Source: Megalobrama amblycephala (taxonomy: Eukaryota > Chordata > Actinopteri > Cypriniformes > Xenocyprididae). From it: 64,000 bases of DNA. The DNA lies in assembly GCF_018812025.1 (NCBI RefSeq), contig NC_063051.1, forward strand, positions 4,961,896 to 5,025,895. Reading direction: 5' to 3'. A model generated the notes under the pieces. It did no database searches, had not been told where the DNA came from, and was given only the letters and a program-made list of their open reading frames with translations. A program made the position numbers and the translations under genes. Below, one piece after another: positions 22,905-34,758 of this stretch (position 1 is the stretch's first letter; each line of letters starts with the position of its first letter).

Positions 22905-24529
22905 GCATAATATTTCACAATCCAATCAAGTCCCACCCTACTTTTTTCTGTTGAATATTCTGCCTCAATTTGAAGCACATTATGAAAGTAAATGGGTTGG
23001 GAAAGCCATTTATTGTGTACTTTAAGGTTGTCCTTTTAGCATTAAAAGCAAAAAAACCTGAATTGAATAAAAAAGGCTCTTTTTTAATTATAACCTTCAG
23101 CATACTTGGCACTAGCGCACTGAAAAGACACCAGCAAATAAATATTTCTCCTTTACTTGAGCCATTGTGTAATATTGATCAAAAACACTTTTCATGAGGG
23201 TGCAGATGTAGTTGGAATATAGGGTAACCTTTAGTCTCAAGGCCTAATGATTGTTCAAATGTCCTTTTCTCACAGAGCAAAAAGAATCATGAATGTTAAA
23301 AGAGTGCATATAGTGAAGTTCATGTTGGTAAGAATTTCTCAATTTAAAGAAGAAGAGGAAGATATATTTTTTTAAAATAAGTAGGGGGTTGGGAGCCAGT
23401 CAGGCTGTTCAGTCTAAAGTGCCGTCCTTCTAAAATGGGGCTGAAAAGAGGTTTTTAGTTAGTGCCAGATTGCATTCCACACAGTTCATTACCCAGCACT
23501 TACAGAGAGGACAAAGGTATCCCTTTGTATTATATATTCAAGGCTGACGAGAAGAAATTCCATTTCAAGTCAGAGAGTCAGGTGCAGAAAGGGAAAGACC
23601 GATTGAGGGGTAAAAAAAAAAAAAAAAAAAAAAGAATGAATTGGGTGCGGGGATTAAACCGTCAGGTGAGTTGTGTGAGGGACTAGGCTAACCTTTTACT
23701 TTTTATCAAATAGAAACCACACATTTTTAGTGTAAAAGCACAGGCATAGCATGGCTGAACATATGCAAGGGCAAATGTGTGAAAACTCAGGAATGTTAGA
23801 CTTTCATTCAAATGCAGAGTACAACTTTTTTTGCCAAAGGTTGGGGTGATGTACAACTGAATGGTTACATTAAAATATTCAACTTGTAAACTATTTAGCA
23901 CTTTACAGGCATCCAGCATGATATTATAGTAAGTCAAATATGTTCTATATGAAGACACAGGGCCTTATAGGGCCTTATGTGTCTGCCATGCATACAATCA
24001 TGAATATTCATTCATTACCACATTATCATAAAGCTAACAGATACAACAAGGATATTAATAACTGACTAAATTCAGCCACCGGTGCAGGTGTCACACTTTA
24101 CTTCAGTGAATATTTCTCACAGTAAATTTAATCCAGCCAACATTTCATGGTAGGGTCGATGTAGGCAAGATATGGGCTAGAGATATGGGCCCTAAACGGG
24201 TTTGTTCATGGGTTCCATGTTGGCCCTATCTGATTTAGCCCTTACTGTGACATTCAGCGGTCAGATATTTCCTAATTTTCACTTCATCCATGGCAACGAT
24301 GTATATCAATCTGCTCATCCAGATAACCTGTGCTACTTTCAGGTCTCCTGTATCACACCGTTGATGTGCTCTCTCTTTTCATATGAACACAAATAGCGGC
24401 TTCTTCCATTGCAGTTATTGACTGTAGTGGAAATGACCACAGAGAACTGCAGGACTGTTATTATTGTTGCAGTGTTTGTCTTGTTGCTAAGATGAATGCT
24501 TTGTACAGTACATTACTGAACAGTACAGA
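22905..24529. other. Noncoding stretch with a poly(A) run
   Basis: A run of about 22 A at 23612-23633 precedes GAATGAATTGGG. Near 24130-24240 GGGC/CCCTA-type words recur (minisatellite-like). No gene was recognised. Confidence 0.5.
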
Positions 24530-24838
24530 TATAGTTCACCCCAAAATTAAAATTTTGTCATCATTTACTCACCCTCAAGTTGTTCCAAACCTGTATGAGT
24601 TTCTCTTTTTCTGTTGAACACAAAAGAAGATATTTTAAAGAACGTTGGTAATCAAACAGCTGACGGTAGCCATTGACTTCCAGTAGTAAAAAAAATAATG
24701 ATATGGAATTCAATGGCTACCGACAACTGTTTGGTTACCAACATTCTTCAAAATATCTTCTTTTGTGTTCAACAGAAGAAAAAAACTCATATAGGTATGG
24801 AACAACATCAGGGTGAGTAAATAAAATGACAGAGTTTC
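24530..24838. mobile_element. Foldback MITE (AGTTCACCCCAAAATT family)
   Basis: Two long arms are complementary: GAAGATATTTTAAAGAACG in the left arm answers TTCTTCAAAATATCTTC in the right, and GGTAGCCATTGACTTCCA answers TGGAATTCAATGGCTACC, with a short A-rich loop near 24688-24705. The left terminus is ATAGTTCACC. The right terminus is degraded after GGGTGAGTAAA. This family is among the commonest in cyprinids. Confidence 0.8.
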
Positions 24839-25588
24839 CATATTTTGGACTGTGATCTTTGGCCAAGAAAACACACCTTGATTTAGAAGTTTCTCCATTT
24901 ACTCACCCAAAAGTGTATTTCTGGTAATCTTTGTAAGCACTACTGTTTTGGATAGCTAGTCACTTTTATCTCTCTTAAGATCCAATTTAGTTTCTTTCCA
25001 GCTTTGTTGTCTCCAAATGGGTTTGTCTGATTTATTAGTTCTTACTTGGTCCACAATAGCACAAGGATAGGACTCTGGTTTGGTATCCAGCCAAAAGTAT
25101 TTGCCAGTGGATACTTATGAAGTAGTTTATTAACATTGGTGAAGGTTTGTTTTTAGCTTGATAAGAAGCCCCACCAGATCTAATGTTATGTTATGAGGCC
25201 TCCTGCACAGTGTTGCTCTCTCATATATATAGACTACATTCTCTGCCCATTGTTTGACCTTGCAGATTCAAAGCTGGGGTAAAATCACCACCGTAAAACA
25301 CAATACAACTTAACAGGGCTCAAGAGGACATTCACAGCTCACATAAATTGCACCATGATTTTAATCAGGATAATGATGGTGGTACTGACTGATATGATTC
25401 CGCAATTTTCTAATGTTAGTGATTACAGCCTAGATGGCACATCATGTTATATTGTTGGAGATTATTGGTGCATACTAATAGTGGATATTTGATGATAAAG
25501 TTATGTAAGCCTATGTAAACTCTAGCCTTGTCTTTATGCTTGCTGCCCTGACATCAAAACTGTCAATTAAATCACAGATCAAATACAG
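24839..25588. other. Noncoding stretch, no feature recognised
   Basis: Unique-looking A+T-rich sequence. Confidence 0.45.
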
Positions 25589-25861
25589 TGTCATTATTTT
25601 TGTTTGTTTTTGGGCACAAAAAGTATTCTCGTCACTTCATAACATTAAGGTTGAACCACTGTATTCACATGGACTATTTTATTACCTTTCTGGGCCTTGA
25701 AAGTGGTAATAATGTTGCAGTCTATCTGAGGCCAGAAAGATCACGTCAAAAATATCTTAATTTGTGTTCCGAAGATGAACAAAGGTCTTACAGGTTTGGA
25801 ACCACATGATGGTGAGTAATAAATGACAGAAATTTCATTTTTGGGTGAGCTAACCTTTTAA
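25589..25861 (+). mobile_element. Right-arm fragment of the long foldback family at 32910
   Basis: GGGCACAAAAAGTATTCTCGTC, AACCACTGTATTCACATG and AATTTGTGTTCCGAAGATGA match the right arm of the element at 32910-33684. The end TTGGGTGAGCTAACCTTTTAA is the family terminus. The left arm is absent, so this is a half element. Confidence 0.75.
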
Positions 25862-26549
25862 GAATGAATAAAAACTGTAATAGTATATAATTGATACTAA
25901 AATAACAGCCCAGGTGAAAAAAAAGCAAATTTCTATAATGTACTTGAAGTGCTCTATTTTTACGCACTAATTTTGTACTTAATATACGAAAAAATCTTCT
26001 TTAGTACTTCTTAAGAAAATCTTAAGAACATCTAAGTGTACTCAACTGTGCTATTTTGAGACACCATGAAATATGAACTAAAATGTGCTTTTAATATACT
26101 ATCTCTGTATTTAAAAAATTTATTTATTTATTTACTGTTACCACTTACACTTGAACCCATAGTGTGCTACAAGTGGTAACTAAATACATTTTTTGTCTAT
26201 AGTAGTGAAGAGGATGGTATGATCACGTTAACTCAAGCTCCGCGCTGCTGTTTGCACTGAGGCGCCTATACAGTGATCTGTCACGCCACATCAAAAAGCA
26301 TAAAACGGCATTTATTGTTTGAATTTCGTGATAAAATGGACAGAATTTGAAAGATGGCACTTTGTTTCTTTTTGAAAGTAACAAAACACAGAGCTTATTG
26401 CAATCGTTGGTGGTTAAAGCTGGTTAAAAGTGGTTAGGCTAAAAAGCATTACCGTGCGCGCCCCCTTGTGGATCGGAGTGTAGATTGCCTGTGACTGACT
26501 GTATTCGACATCTAACTGCATGAATATATGTACTGTTACACAATCAATC

Positions 26550-26597
<48 letters not shown>

Positions 26598-27387
26598 TTT
26601 TAAGCAATTACAAAGGATGGAAAGATAAAGCAAAGTAAAAGCATGATTAATAGTCAGAGAATAAAAGTAAGAAAGAAAAAAGAAAGAAAGGGATAGATAG
26701 ATTAAAATGTACATGTCAGAGAAATTAAAGCATTTAATTGGAGCTAATTAGTGGATAGACTCCACAGTTTTATTCATCTCTTTTCAGATCAATATACTTG
26801 ATCTGCACACTGCTCTGCACACACGTTCCCCACACACTGCTGAGCAGACATGTGTGTCGACAGATCAAGAGAAGAGCTGAGAGAATGTGAGGGTTCGTGT
26901 TACAGGGGAAGGACGAGATTCTCCATCTCTCTGCTGCGGCTGATCCCGCCTGATAACAGAACCAAAGATTCATTTTCAAATATTTGCTAAATCCCTCCAT
27001 TTTCTGTCAGGCAATATTTTTCATGTTTCTTGGTCAGGAGGCTTGGGGACCTATCCAGTACATCTCTTAGAGGTGTTAAAAAGGCGTCTGATGTCTAGCG
27101 CTGGTTCTGAAGTATTTAATATGGAATATTAATGTCAGCAAGAACACACCTCAAATCTTACTCTTTTACTGGAAGAGAGGATGTTTCCTCCCTGATGAAT
27201 TTATGAAGCATGAGAGCTTCTTAAGTTGTGTGATCTTGAAAATTCTATCTATGAGAATAAAACAGCCAACAGAATAAAATATTAGGCCGAGAAATGTTTC
27301 TGTAAATGGTTATGTTGGAAGTGTGGAACAGTTCTGAATGTCTGGGTATGCCTGAGAAAATTTGTACATAGTATTGTCAGAAGTGTC
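25862..27387. other. Noncoding stretch with a GATA tract
   Basis: It holds the (GATA)n microsatellite (26549-26596). The stretch 26790-26960 is G+C-richer; on the minus strand an AG-preceded open segment exists there, but no donor or known domain supports an exon. Confidence 0.5.
26549..26596. repeat. (GATA)n microsatellite
   Basis: Twelve GATA tetramers in a row. Confidence 0.97.
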
Positions 27388-27640
27388 TCGGGTCAGTAAG
27401 ATTTTTTAAAATGTTTTTGAAAAAAACGTATGCATACCAAGGCTGTATTTATTTTAACAAAAATTCAGTAAAACAGCAATATTGTGAAATATTATTACAA
27501 TTTAAACTGTTTTCTATTTTAATATATGTATTTCATAATGTAATTTATCCCTGTGATGGCAAAGCTGAGTTTTCAGTATCATTACTCCAGTCTTCAGTGT
27601 CACATGATCCTTCAGAAATCATTCTAACAGTTGGTACAAT
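27388..27640 (+). repeat. Dispersed cyprinid repeat (CCAAGGCTG...CACATGATCCTTCAG)
   Basis: The blocks GTCAGTAAGATTTTT, CCAAGGCTGTATTTATTTT, GAAATATTATTACAATTTAAA, TGTAATTTAT-CCTGTGATG and TGTCACATGATCCTTCAGAAAT occur in the same order at 36003-36290. This is a very abundant noncoding repeat in carp-like fishes. I cannot name its class with certainty. Confidence 0.75.
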
Positions 27641-28123
27641 AGTATTTTGTATTTTTAGAAGCTTATTGTCTCAACTTATTATTAAAATTTGGGTTGCATA
27701 TTGATCCTAGTTTTGGTTTGAGAAGATAATAAATGTATTCATTTGTGTGGTGCGTTTGAGTGGCTATTAAACTGATGAGAAGGAATTGCTGGACATTTTG
27801 CATCAGACCACTAAATTATGCACCAGGATGTCTGCTTGCATCAAACGTGTCTGTAGATGCTTCCATATATCCCTTCTGAGATGCACTGGGGGATTGAACC
27901 TGATGCCAGAACTCGAGAGAGAGACACTTCCAAAGGTTTGGATTTTTTTCTGAAGGAATGCTCAGGTCTGGCCCCTAAAGAACGTCCATCTAAAGAAGCC
28001 CTAGAAAGGTGCTTGAGTCTATTGATGATGCTAGAAGCAGGATGGTAGGAAGAACAGAAAAAAACTTCTGCTCCCTTACTTTGGAAGGACTATCTTATCT
28101 CTGTTGCTACAAATAGCAAAATA
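27641..28123. other. Noncoding stretch, no feature recognised
   Basis: A plus-strand frame at 27857-28048 has no recognisable domain and no clear donor site. Confidence 0.4.
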
Positions 28124-28127
28124 TTAA

Positions 28128-29099
28128 AGGTGCCCTCGAATGAAAAATTGAATTTATCTTGGCATAGTTAAATAACAAGAGTTCAGTACATGGAAATGAC
28201 ATACAGTGAGTCTCAAACTCCATTGTTTCCTCCTTCTTATATAAATCTCATTTGTTTAAAAGACCTCCGAAGAACAGGCGAATCTCAACATAACACCGAC
28301 TGTTACGTAACAGTCGGGGTGTACGCCCCCAATATTTGCATATGCCAGCCCATGTTTCCAACATTATAAAAGGCATTAGACAAGGGCAGCCAGTATTAAC
28401 GTCTGGATCTGTGCACAACCAAATCATCAGACTAGGTAAGCAAGCAAGAACAATAGCGAAAAATGGCAGATGGAGCAATAATAACTGACATGATCCATGA
28501 TAACATGATATTTTAAGTGATATTTGTAAACTGTCTTTCTAAATGTTTCGTTAGCATGTAGCTAATGTACTGTTAAATGTGGTTAAAGTTACCATCGGTT
28601 ATTACTGTATTCACGGAGACAAGAGAGCCGCCGCTATTTTCATTTTTAAACATTTGCAGTCTGTATAATGCATAAACACAACTTCATTCTTTATAAATCT
28701 CTCCAACAGTGTAGCATTACCCGTTAGCCACGGAGCACTATCAAACTCATTCAAAATCAGAAGTAAACAATATAACAGTATACATAATCCGACGCATACA
28801 TGCCGCATGCACGACGAACACTTTGTAAAGATCCATTTTGAGGGTTACATGTATATTAGCGGTGTCAACTTTGTTAAGGCACTGTTCAAGGCAAGCGCAA
28901 GCTCTGTGGGCGGAGAGCACGGGATTTAAAGGGGCCGCAGCATAAAATCGGCGCGTTTATAATGATGCCCCAAAATAGGCAGTTAAAAAAATTAATTAAA
29001 AAAAATCTATGTGGTATTTTGAGCTGAAACTTCACAGACACATTCAGGGGACACCTTAGACTTATATTACATCTTTTAAAAACATAATCTAGGGCACCT
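28128..29099 (+). mobile_element. TTAA-flanked MITE, family A, copy 4
   Basis: A 972-bp copy, the longest here, with termini AGGTGCCCTCGAATG ... TCTAGGGCACCT and TTAA on both sides (28124-28127, 29100-29103). The central palindrome around TTACGTAA (near 28297-28318) is a complete 22 bp. Orientation is the same as copy 1. Confidence 0.9.
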
Positions 29100-29103
29100 T
29101 TAA

Positions 29104-29850
29104 TTTAACTGAATTTCTTGGTTTTTAATTACTCACCCTCGTTCCACACCTGTAAAGCCGGGCACACATTTAACGAATAGCTAAAACATTCCAAGACTGT
29201 GCTCAACATACAGCGATTGTTTCCTGCGACTGAAGCAGATTTAAATACTTACACATGGAATTTGAACACCAACTGTAATCGCAGACTAAACACAACTGGC
29301 TCTGACTGGACACGTTTGAGCGCGATCAGTCATAAGTATCAATTTACATTCATAATCAGCCTTACAATCATTAAGTGTGTGCGTGGCTTAAGACCTTCGT
29401 TCATGTTTGGAACACAAATTAAGATATTTTTGATAAAATCTGATGGCTTAGATAATTAGATAATTAACACTTTCAGTGCCCAGAAAGCTACTAAATACAT
29501 ATTTAAAACAGTTCATGTGACTACAGTGGTTCAACCTTAAAAAAAAGATTTGTAAAGCTTCGAAGCTTCGTGAAGCAGTGTTTTGAAATCGCCCATCACT
29601 AGATATTGTTGAATAAAGTCATTATTTAGTTTTTTTGGTGCACAAAAAAGTATTCTCGTTGCTTCATAACATTAAGGTTGAACCACTGTAGTCAACATGA
29701 AATGTTTTAAATATGTCTTTAGTAGCTTTATTTAATTATCTTGCTGGCAATGCAGGCCTCATTGAGCCATTGGATTTTATGAAGAAATATCTTCATTTGT
29801 GTTTCGAAGATGAACGAAGGTCTTACAGGTGTGGAATGACATGGAACCCT
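29104..29850. mobile_element. Foldback element related to 32910, interrupted by a short TTAA MITE
   Basis: ACTCACCCTCGTTCCACACCTG on the left and CGAAGATGAACGAAGGTCTTACAGG on the right match the arms of the element at 32910-33684, as do the inner words GAAGCTTCGTGAAGCAGTG and AACCACTGTAGTCA. The left terminus is missing: family A copy 4 ends right where it should be. The short MITE at 29157-29387 splits the left arm. Confidence 0.72.
29157..29387. mobile_element. Short TTAA-type MITE (GCCGGGCACACATTTAACGA), copy 1
   Basis: About 231 bp with inverted ends GCCGGGCACACATTTAA and ATTAAGTGTGTGCGTGGC, bounded by TAAA on the left and TTAA on the right. A second copy with near-identical interior (ACTGGCTCTGACTGGAC, TGAGCGCGATCAGTCATAAG) lies at 49677-49908. 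Both copies sit inside other transposons. Confidence 0.82.
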
Positions 29851-31575
29851 TTAAATCACTTTTCAGTAACAAAGTTTGTTGTGGAAAAAAGTAACAATTA
29901 CTATGTCAATATTTCAGCAATCAAGTCGATTTTCTGTCTGTTGAATCAGAACTAGCAATTTGTTAAATGAATCACAGTAGTTTTTAAACAGGTTGGCATT
30001 TCAAGATTAAGTGTGAATCATTTATACAGCTCTCTCAAGCCCTTAATTGCTTTGGGCGGTTTCACATTTCGTAAAACAGTAACTTTCGAACACAAAATGT
30101 TACCTACTTTTACTATGTAGCTTGTAGCTGCAGTTCTCTAAAGGTTTTAAGATTGCATTAGCTAATTTGTGGCATAGTTGGTATCATAGCTACACTTTTT
30201 GAGTAGTTTTCTAACACTGGCACACTCTTCTAAAAATTTAAAAATATTCTTTGTCCATATTCAAGAGTGTACAGATTAATGCGTAATACGAGAGGAACAT
30301 TGCCGTGACATTTTCATGCAAACTGCTCACTCGAAATTAACATATTGTGCATTCTGTGTCTGATAAAACTGACCTCAGTAGCTTGCCCCCTTTTGAACAG
30401 AACTCTCCAGGCAAGACTCTTCACAATTAAAAAACCTTTATTTTCTTCCATAAAAATAGCATTGGCAACATGCTCCATAGTTTCAGACAGAGCGTTCGGC
30501 GCACCCTGACCTCCTCACAATCCTCGAATAATACTGACCTTGCTATGCCTATTACTGATTTCCGATGCCTGTCCAGTGCCAGGGTTTAAACAAATATGAA
30601 GAACGCTTTGGGCAATGATGCCTTCTGTATAAAACCTGCAGCACTGACCTCTTCTATCACTAGACCATATACATTTTCTGTTCATCATTTTCATTTTTGC
30701 TGTCGAAGTGCTGATGTTTTGATTCCCATATGAGGTGAAATAAATGTCTGAGTGAAATGATTGTCTGCAGTCATATTGATCTAATGGTCATTTGTCAGTT
30801 CTTACAGGCCCTTTATTCTGTATCTGTGCTGTGGTTGTCCTCCATCTCCTATTCAGAAAGTTTGCTGAATACTAATATTACATAAGCCACATTAAAGCAG
30901 TGTCATACAATACAAAAAAACGGTGGTTTAGTGTTAGTTGCAGCTGAATCTTTTCTGTAGAAATAATGAGTCTCATAGAAATAGGAAACACATAATTCAG
31001 GTATAAACATAAAACGTTACTGATGGTGTCAAAGGCACACTGAGCAGTTTCTTTAAAAACTTTTACTTCTAGAGACAACATGAAATTATATTTGCAATCC
31101 ATTTTACTGTTGTACTAATGTGACCAAACTACAGTTCTTACATTTCTGCAAAACTCCAAAAACGTACCTATACATAGGCCTACTATTCACTACAGTTTCC
31201 ATCTGAAACGAACACTATAGTTGCAGTAAAACACCAACAACTTTTATTCCTTTTCTAAGAAATTATAACTACGGGAAATAGATTATCGATTAATAAAGAC
31301 TTACGTTCATGCGGTTCCTTGCACGACACTACAGTATGTTATGACTGCTTTTACCATAGTGTATAATTCTGTAAACTAATATATTTTGATATTTTGCATT
31401 ACATAACTAGCTCCATATGAATGGCTTTTCACAAGTGCTAAAATTCATTGGGAGTTCACTTGCGATGCAGAGTGTTTGGGTACGATAAAAGAGCTCAAAC
31501 GTGATAGAGCGTTACCCTACTCACCGGACATTTAACTTCTGAACTGCTGCAAAACATACGACAACCAGCATAATG
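29851..31575. other. Noncoding stretch, no feature recognised
   Basis: About 1.7 kb of unique-looking sequence without repeat ends or a defensible exon. Confidence 0.45.
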
Positions 31576-32136
31576 AGGGCCTGTTTACACCTGGTCACTT
31601 AATGTGTGTTTACTGATCGGATAGACATCTGATTTACCAAAACGATTTCATTTACACTTGGACAAATAAATGTGTCTCCACAAAACGGATATAAATCTGA
31701 TCTTCAAATCCTGCGCTATATATGGAGTTCAAGTCACCGAAAGCAACAAATATGAGCTACATTTTATTGATCATCAGCTAATTTCAAAATCAAAAGCCGC
31801 AATATGAGAGAGCGCGGCAACAGCACTGGAGAAATCATTTAGTCTCATTACTTTTATTGAAGATGATTGTGTGTTGAGCATCTGCGACTTACTTTCAGTT
31901 TCATTTGCGGCAGTTTGCGGAAGGGGTGAAATTTACATATGTGGTTTCAACAACCAGATGCAGTTAGACTTGTTTAGTTTTGACTGGAATACATCCCAGA
32001 CCACCTCCTTAAGTGGTTTGAGTGATCAGATGCATCTCGAATGCGTTTCAGAGTGTATTTACACCTGGTCTTTTCACGATCGGATAGCTATCCGATCAAA
32101 GAAAACGTATGAAGTGACCAGGTGTAAACAGGCCCT
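31576..32136. mobile_element. Inverted-repeat MITE (AGGGCCTGTTTACACCTGGTC)
   Basis: The left end AGGGCCTGTTTACACCTGGT is the exact complement of the right end ACCAGGTGTAAACAGGCCCT, and the complementarity continues (CACTT / AAGTG). CGGATAG-type motifs repeat inside near both ends. The 117-codon frame starting at 31871 runs out of the element and is taken as chance. No target duplication could be fixed. Confidence 0.82.
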
Positions 32137-32905
32137 AAAACGTTGCCGTCACGCTCATCTCTTTCGGAACAAACTGAAACTGCTTTTAGCGCCACTCACT
32201 GGACTTTTCACTTTCAAAAAGTGACAAAATGTGCAAGAAGCAACGTGATATTATTTTGTAAGAATGTCACCACAGTGACTTATTTCCAATGAGCCTGTGT
32301 TGAATGTGATGGATTGTGAGTACCAATAATGTTAAACAAGAAAATTGTAGGATAGGACTTGATTTTATGCATTGGGATTTGACTGGATCATGAAAAGTGG
32401 GTGTTACAATGTCAAAATGGGATGGAATTTGCAGAGTGGAAGACTATTTCCCTACTAAAACACAACAGTTACTGACATTTTAAGACTTTTTGACAATGAT
32501 GGAGGTTGAAGCATTACTAGCCACCTTATTTTTCAACACGGAAGAAAGGTGTTTTCTGTGAATGTGCGAGACTTCCAGATTATTAGCCGCTATAGGGAAA
32601 TAACGAGAAGACTATCAAAGTTCAGTAAACTATAAAACTGTTTGCGTTACAAACCAGCGTGTTTATAAGTAAGATAATACATTAAAATAATATGGTAAGA
32701 AATACCAGTTTGCAATATCAAGAAGCATAATGCGCTGTTTTGTACAGCTAAAAATAACTGGAAAAATAATGACACTGGAAGCCAGACACATTAAAATTAC
32801 ATTCTTGAAAGATAAGGTAGATACTGCTGCACATTCTGAAGGTAACACTTATTTTTAAAATTTTTTAAAATTTGTCATTGTTTGCTACCAGTAACCTTCA
32901 TTGAA
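32137..32905. other. Noncoding stretch, no feature recognised
   Basis: A+T-rich unique-looking sequence. Confidence 0.45.
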
Positions 32906-32909
32906 TTAA

Positions 32910-33684
32910 AAGGTTAGTTCACCCAAAAGTGAAAATTCTGTCATTTATTACTCACCCTCATGTTGTTCCACACCCGTAAGACCTTCGTTAATCTTCGGAA
33001 CACAAATTAAGATATTTTTGTTGAAATCTGATGACTTAGTGAGGCCTCCATAGCCAGCAATGACATTTCCTCTCTCAAGATCCATTAATGTACTAAAAAC
33101 ATATTTAAATCAGTTCATGTGAGTACAGTGGTTCAATATTAATATAAAGCGACGAGAATATTTTTGGTGCGCCAAAAAAACAAAATAACGACTTATTTAG
33201 TGATGGCCTATTTCAAAACACTGCTTCATGAAGCTTCGGAGCACAAATGAATCAGCGTATCGAATCATGATTCGGATCGCGTGTCAAACTGCCAACAGCT
33301 GAAATCACGTGACTTTGGCACTCTGAACAGCTGATTCGACACGCTGATTCATTATGCTCCGAAGCTTCCTGAAGCAGTGTTTTGAAATCGTCCATCACTA
33401 AATAAGTCGTTATTTTGGTTTTTTTTTTTGGCGCACCAAAAATATTCTCGTCGCTTTATAATATTAATATTGAACCACTGTACTCACACAAACCGATTTA
33501 ATACCTTTATGGATCTTGAGAGAGGAAGTGTCATTGCTCCCTATGCAGGCCTCACGGAGCCATCGGATTTCAACAAAAATATCTTAATTTGTGTTCCGAA
33601 GAATAATGAAGGTCTTACGGGTGTGGAACAGCATGAGGGTAAGTAATAAATGACAGAATTTAAATTTTTGGGTGAACTAACCTT
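32910..33684. mobile_element. Long foldback element flanked by TTAA
   Basis: The 775 bp form one large imperfect palindrome. The left arm (AAGGTTAGTTCACCCAAAAG...AAGACCTTCG...GTACAGTGGTTCAATATTAA) pairs with the right arm (TTAATATTGAACCACTGTAC...GAAGGTCTTACGGG...TTGGGTGAACTAACCTT). The pairing runs inward through CTTCATGAAGCTTCGGAGC / GCTCCGAAGCTTCCTGAAG to a centre near 33290-33310. TTAA lies at 32906-32909 and 33685-33688. No transposase frame is present. Confidence 0.85.
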
Positions 33685-33688
33685 TTAA

Positions 33689-34072
33689 CATTAACCAGCA
33701 TCAAAATACTGGGCAGATTTTAGGAAGGCTATACTAACTACAAAAGCAGCCTTTTTGGTTATTGGTTAACATTATCCAATAGTAAGTCCGAGTGAGACAA
33801 AAGGAAAAGTTGTTGTCTTGCAGTTTGACTGAATTTAATATGTGCAAACTTCAGATGAACTTACCTGAAGCATATTTTCCAAAGGACAGCTGTTGCACAC
33901 GGTCAATCTGCAATGACATCATGAGCTGAAGGGGGCAGCAGAGAGCCTAATGATAATCTATGGTTTGTTTGGGAAAATGGATAAAAGAAGAATTAATTAA
34001 TTAGTGAATATTATAGATAAGTACTTTCAAAAGATAGAAATGCTAGAAAAAACATTTGCAAAAACATCTGTA
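33689..34072. other. Noncoding spacer
   Basis: No feature recognised between the foldback element and the next TTAA-flanked element. Confidence 0.45.
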
Positions 34073-34076
34073 TTAA

Positions 34077-34754
34077 AGGTCCCGTTCTTCGTGATCCCAT
34101 GTTTCAAACTTTAGTTAGTGTGTAATGTTGTTGTTAGAGTATAAATAAAATCTGTAAAATTTTAAAGCTCAAAGTTCAATGCCAAGCGAGATATTTTATT
34201 TAACAGAAGTCGCCTACATCGAACGGCCAGTTTGGACTACATCCCTCTACTTCCTTCTTTAATGACGTCACTAAAACAGTTTTTTGACTAACCTCCGCCC
34301 ACAGGAATACACAAGAGTTGCGTTTGTAGAGTGTGTTTGTCGCCATGTCGTCGAAACGCTGTTATTTTCATCCCGCAGTCCAATCACCGGGTCTGATTCC
34401 AGCTCAGGTTGATAGGGTAAAATTAAAGACATGTTTACAATAACACTGAGCGCATGCATCTCCACGTTATGGTAAGAGGCGTGACCTTTCCGGGCAAGAT
34501 GCGCAAAACTGCTGTCGAATCACAACACAGGAACCGCTGGCACAATCAGAACTCGTTACGTATTTCTGAAGGAGGGACTTCATAGAACAAGGAAGTCATC
34601 AGCCCGTTTTTATGACAGTGGAAACAGCGGTATACAGATAAGTAAATTATGTGAAAAATACTGTGTTTTTTTAACACGCGAAACATGAACACATGTTATA
34701 TTGCACACTATAAACACAATCAAAGCTTCAAAAAAAACACGAAAAACGTGACCT
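34077..34754 (+). mobile_element. TTAA-flanked MITE, family B, copy 1
   Basis: 678 bp with termini AGGTCCCGTTCTTCGTG and CACGAAAAACGTGACCT and TTAA on both sides (34073-34076, 34755-34758). The copy at 58327-58999 is nearly identical throughout and in the same orientation. The AGGTSCC start and TTAA duplication resemble family A, suggesting mobilisation by a related transposase. The 64-codon frame inside both copies lies on the minus strand and is not gene-like. Confidence 0.9.
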
Positions 34755-34758
34755 TTAA

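Noticed and set aside
26770..27000. Minus-strand open segment preceded by an AG (76 codons)
   Set aside because: No fitting donor site and no known domain; higher G+C alone is not enough.
31871..32224. 117-codon plus-strand frame
   Set aside because: It starts inside an inverted-repeat MITE and crosses its right terminus; chance frame.
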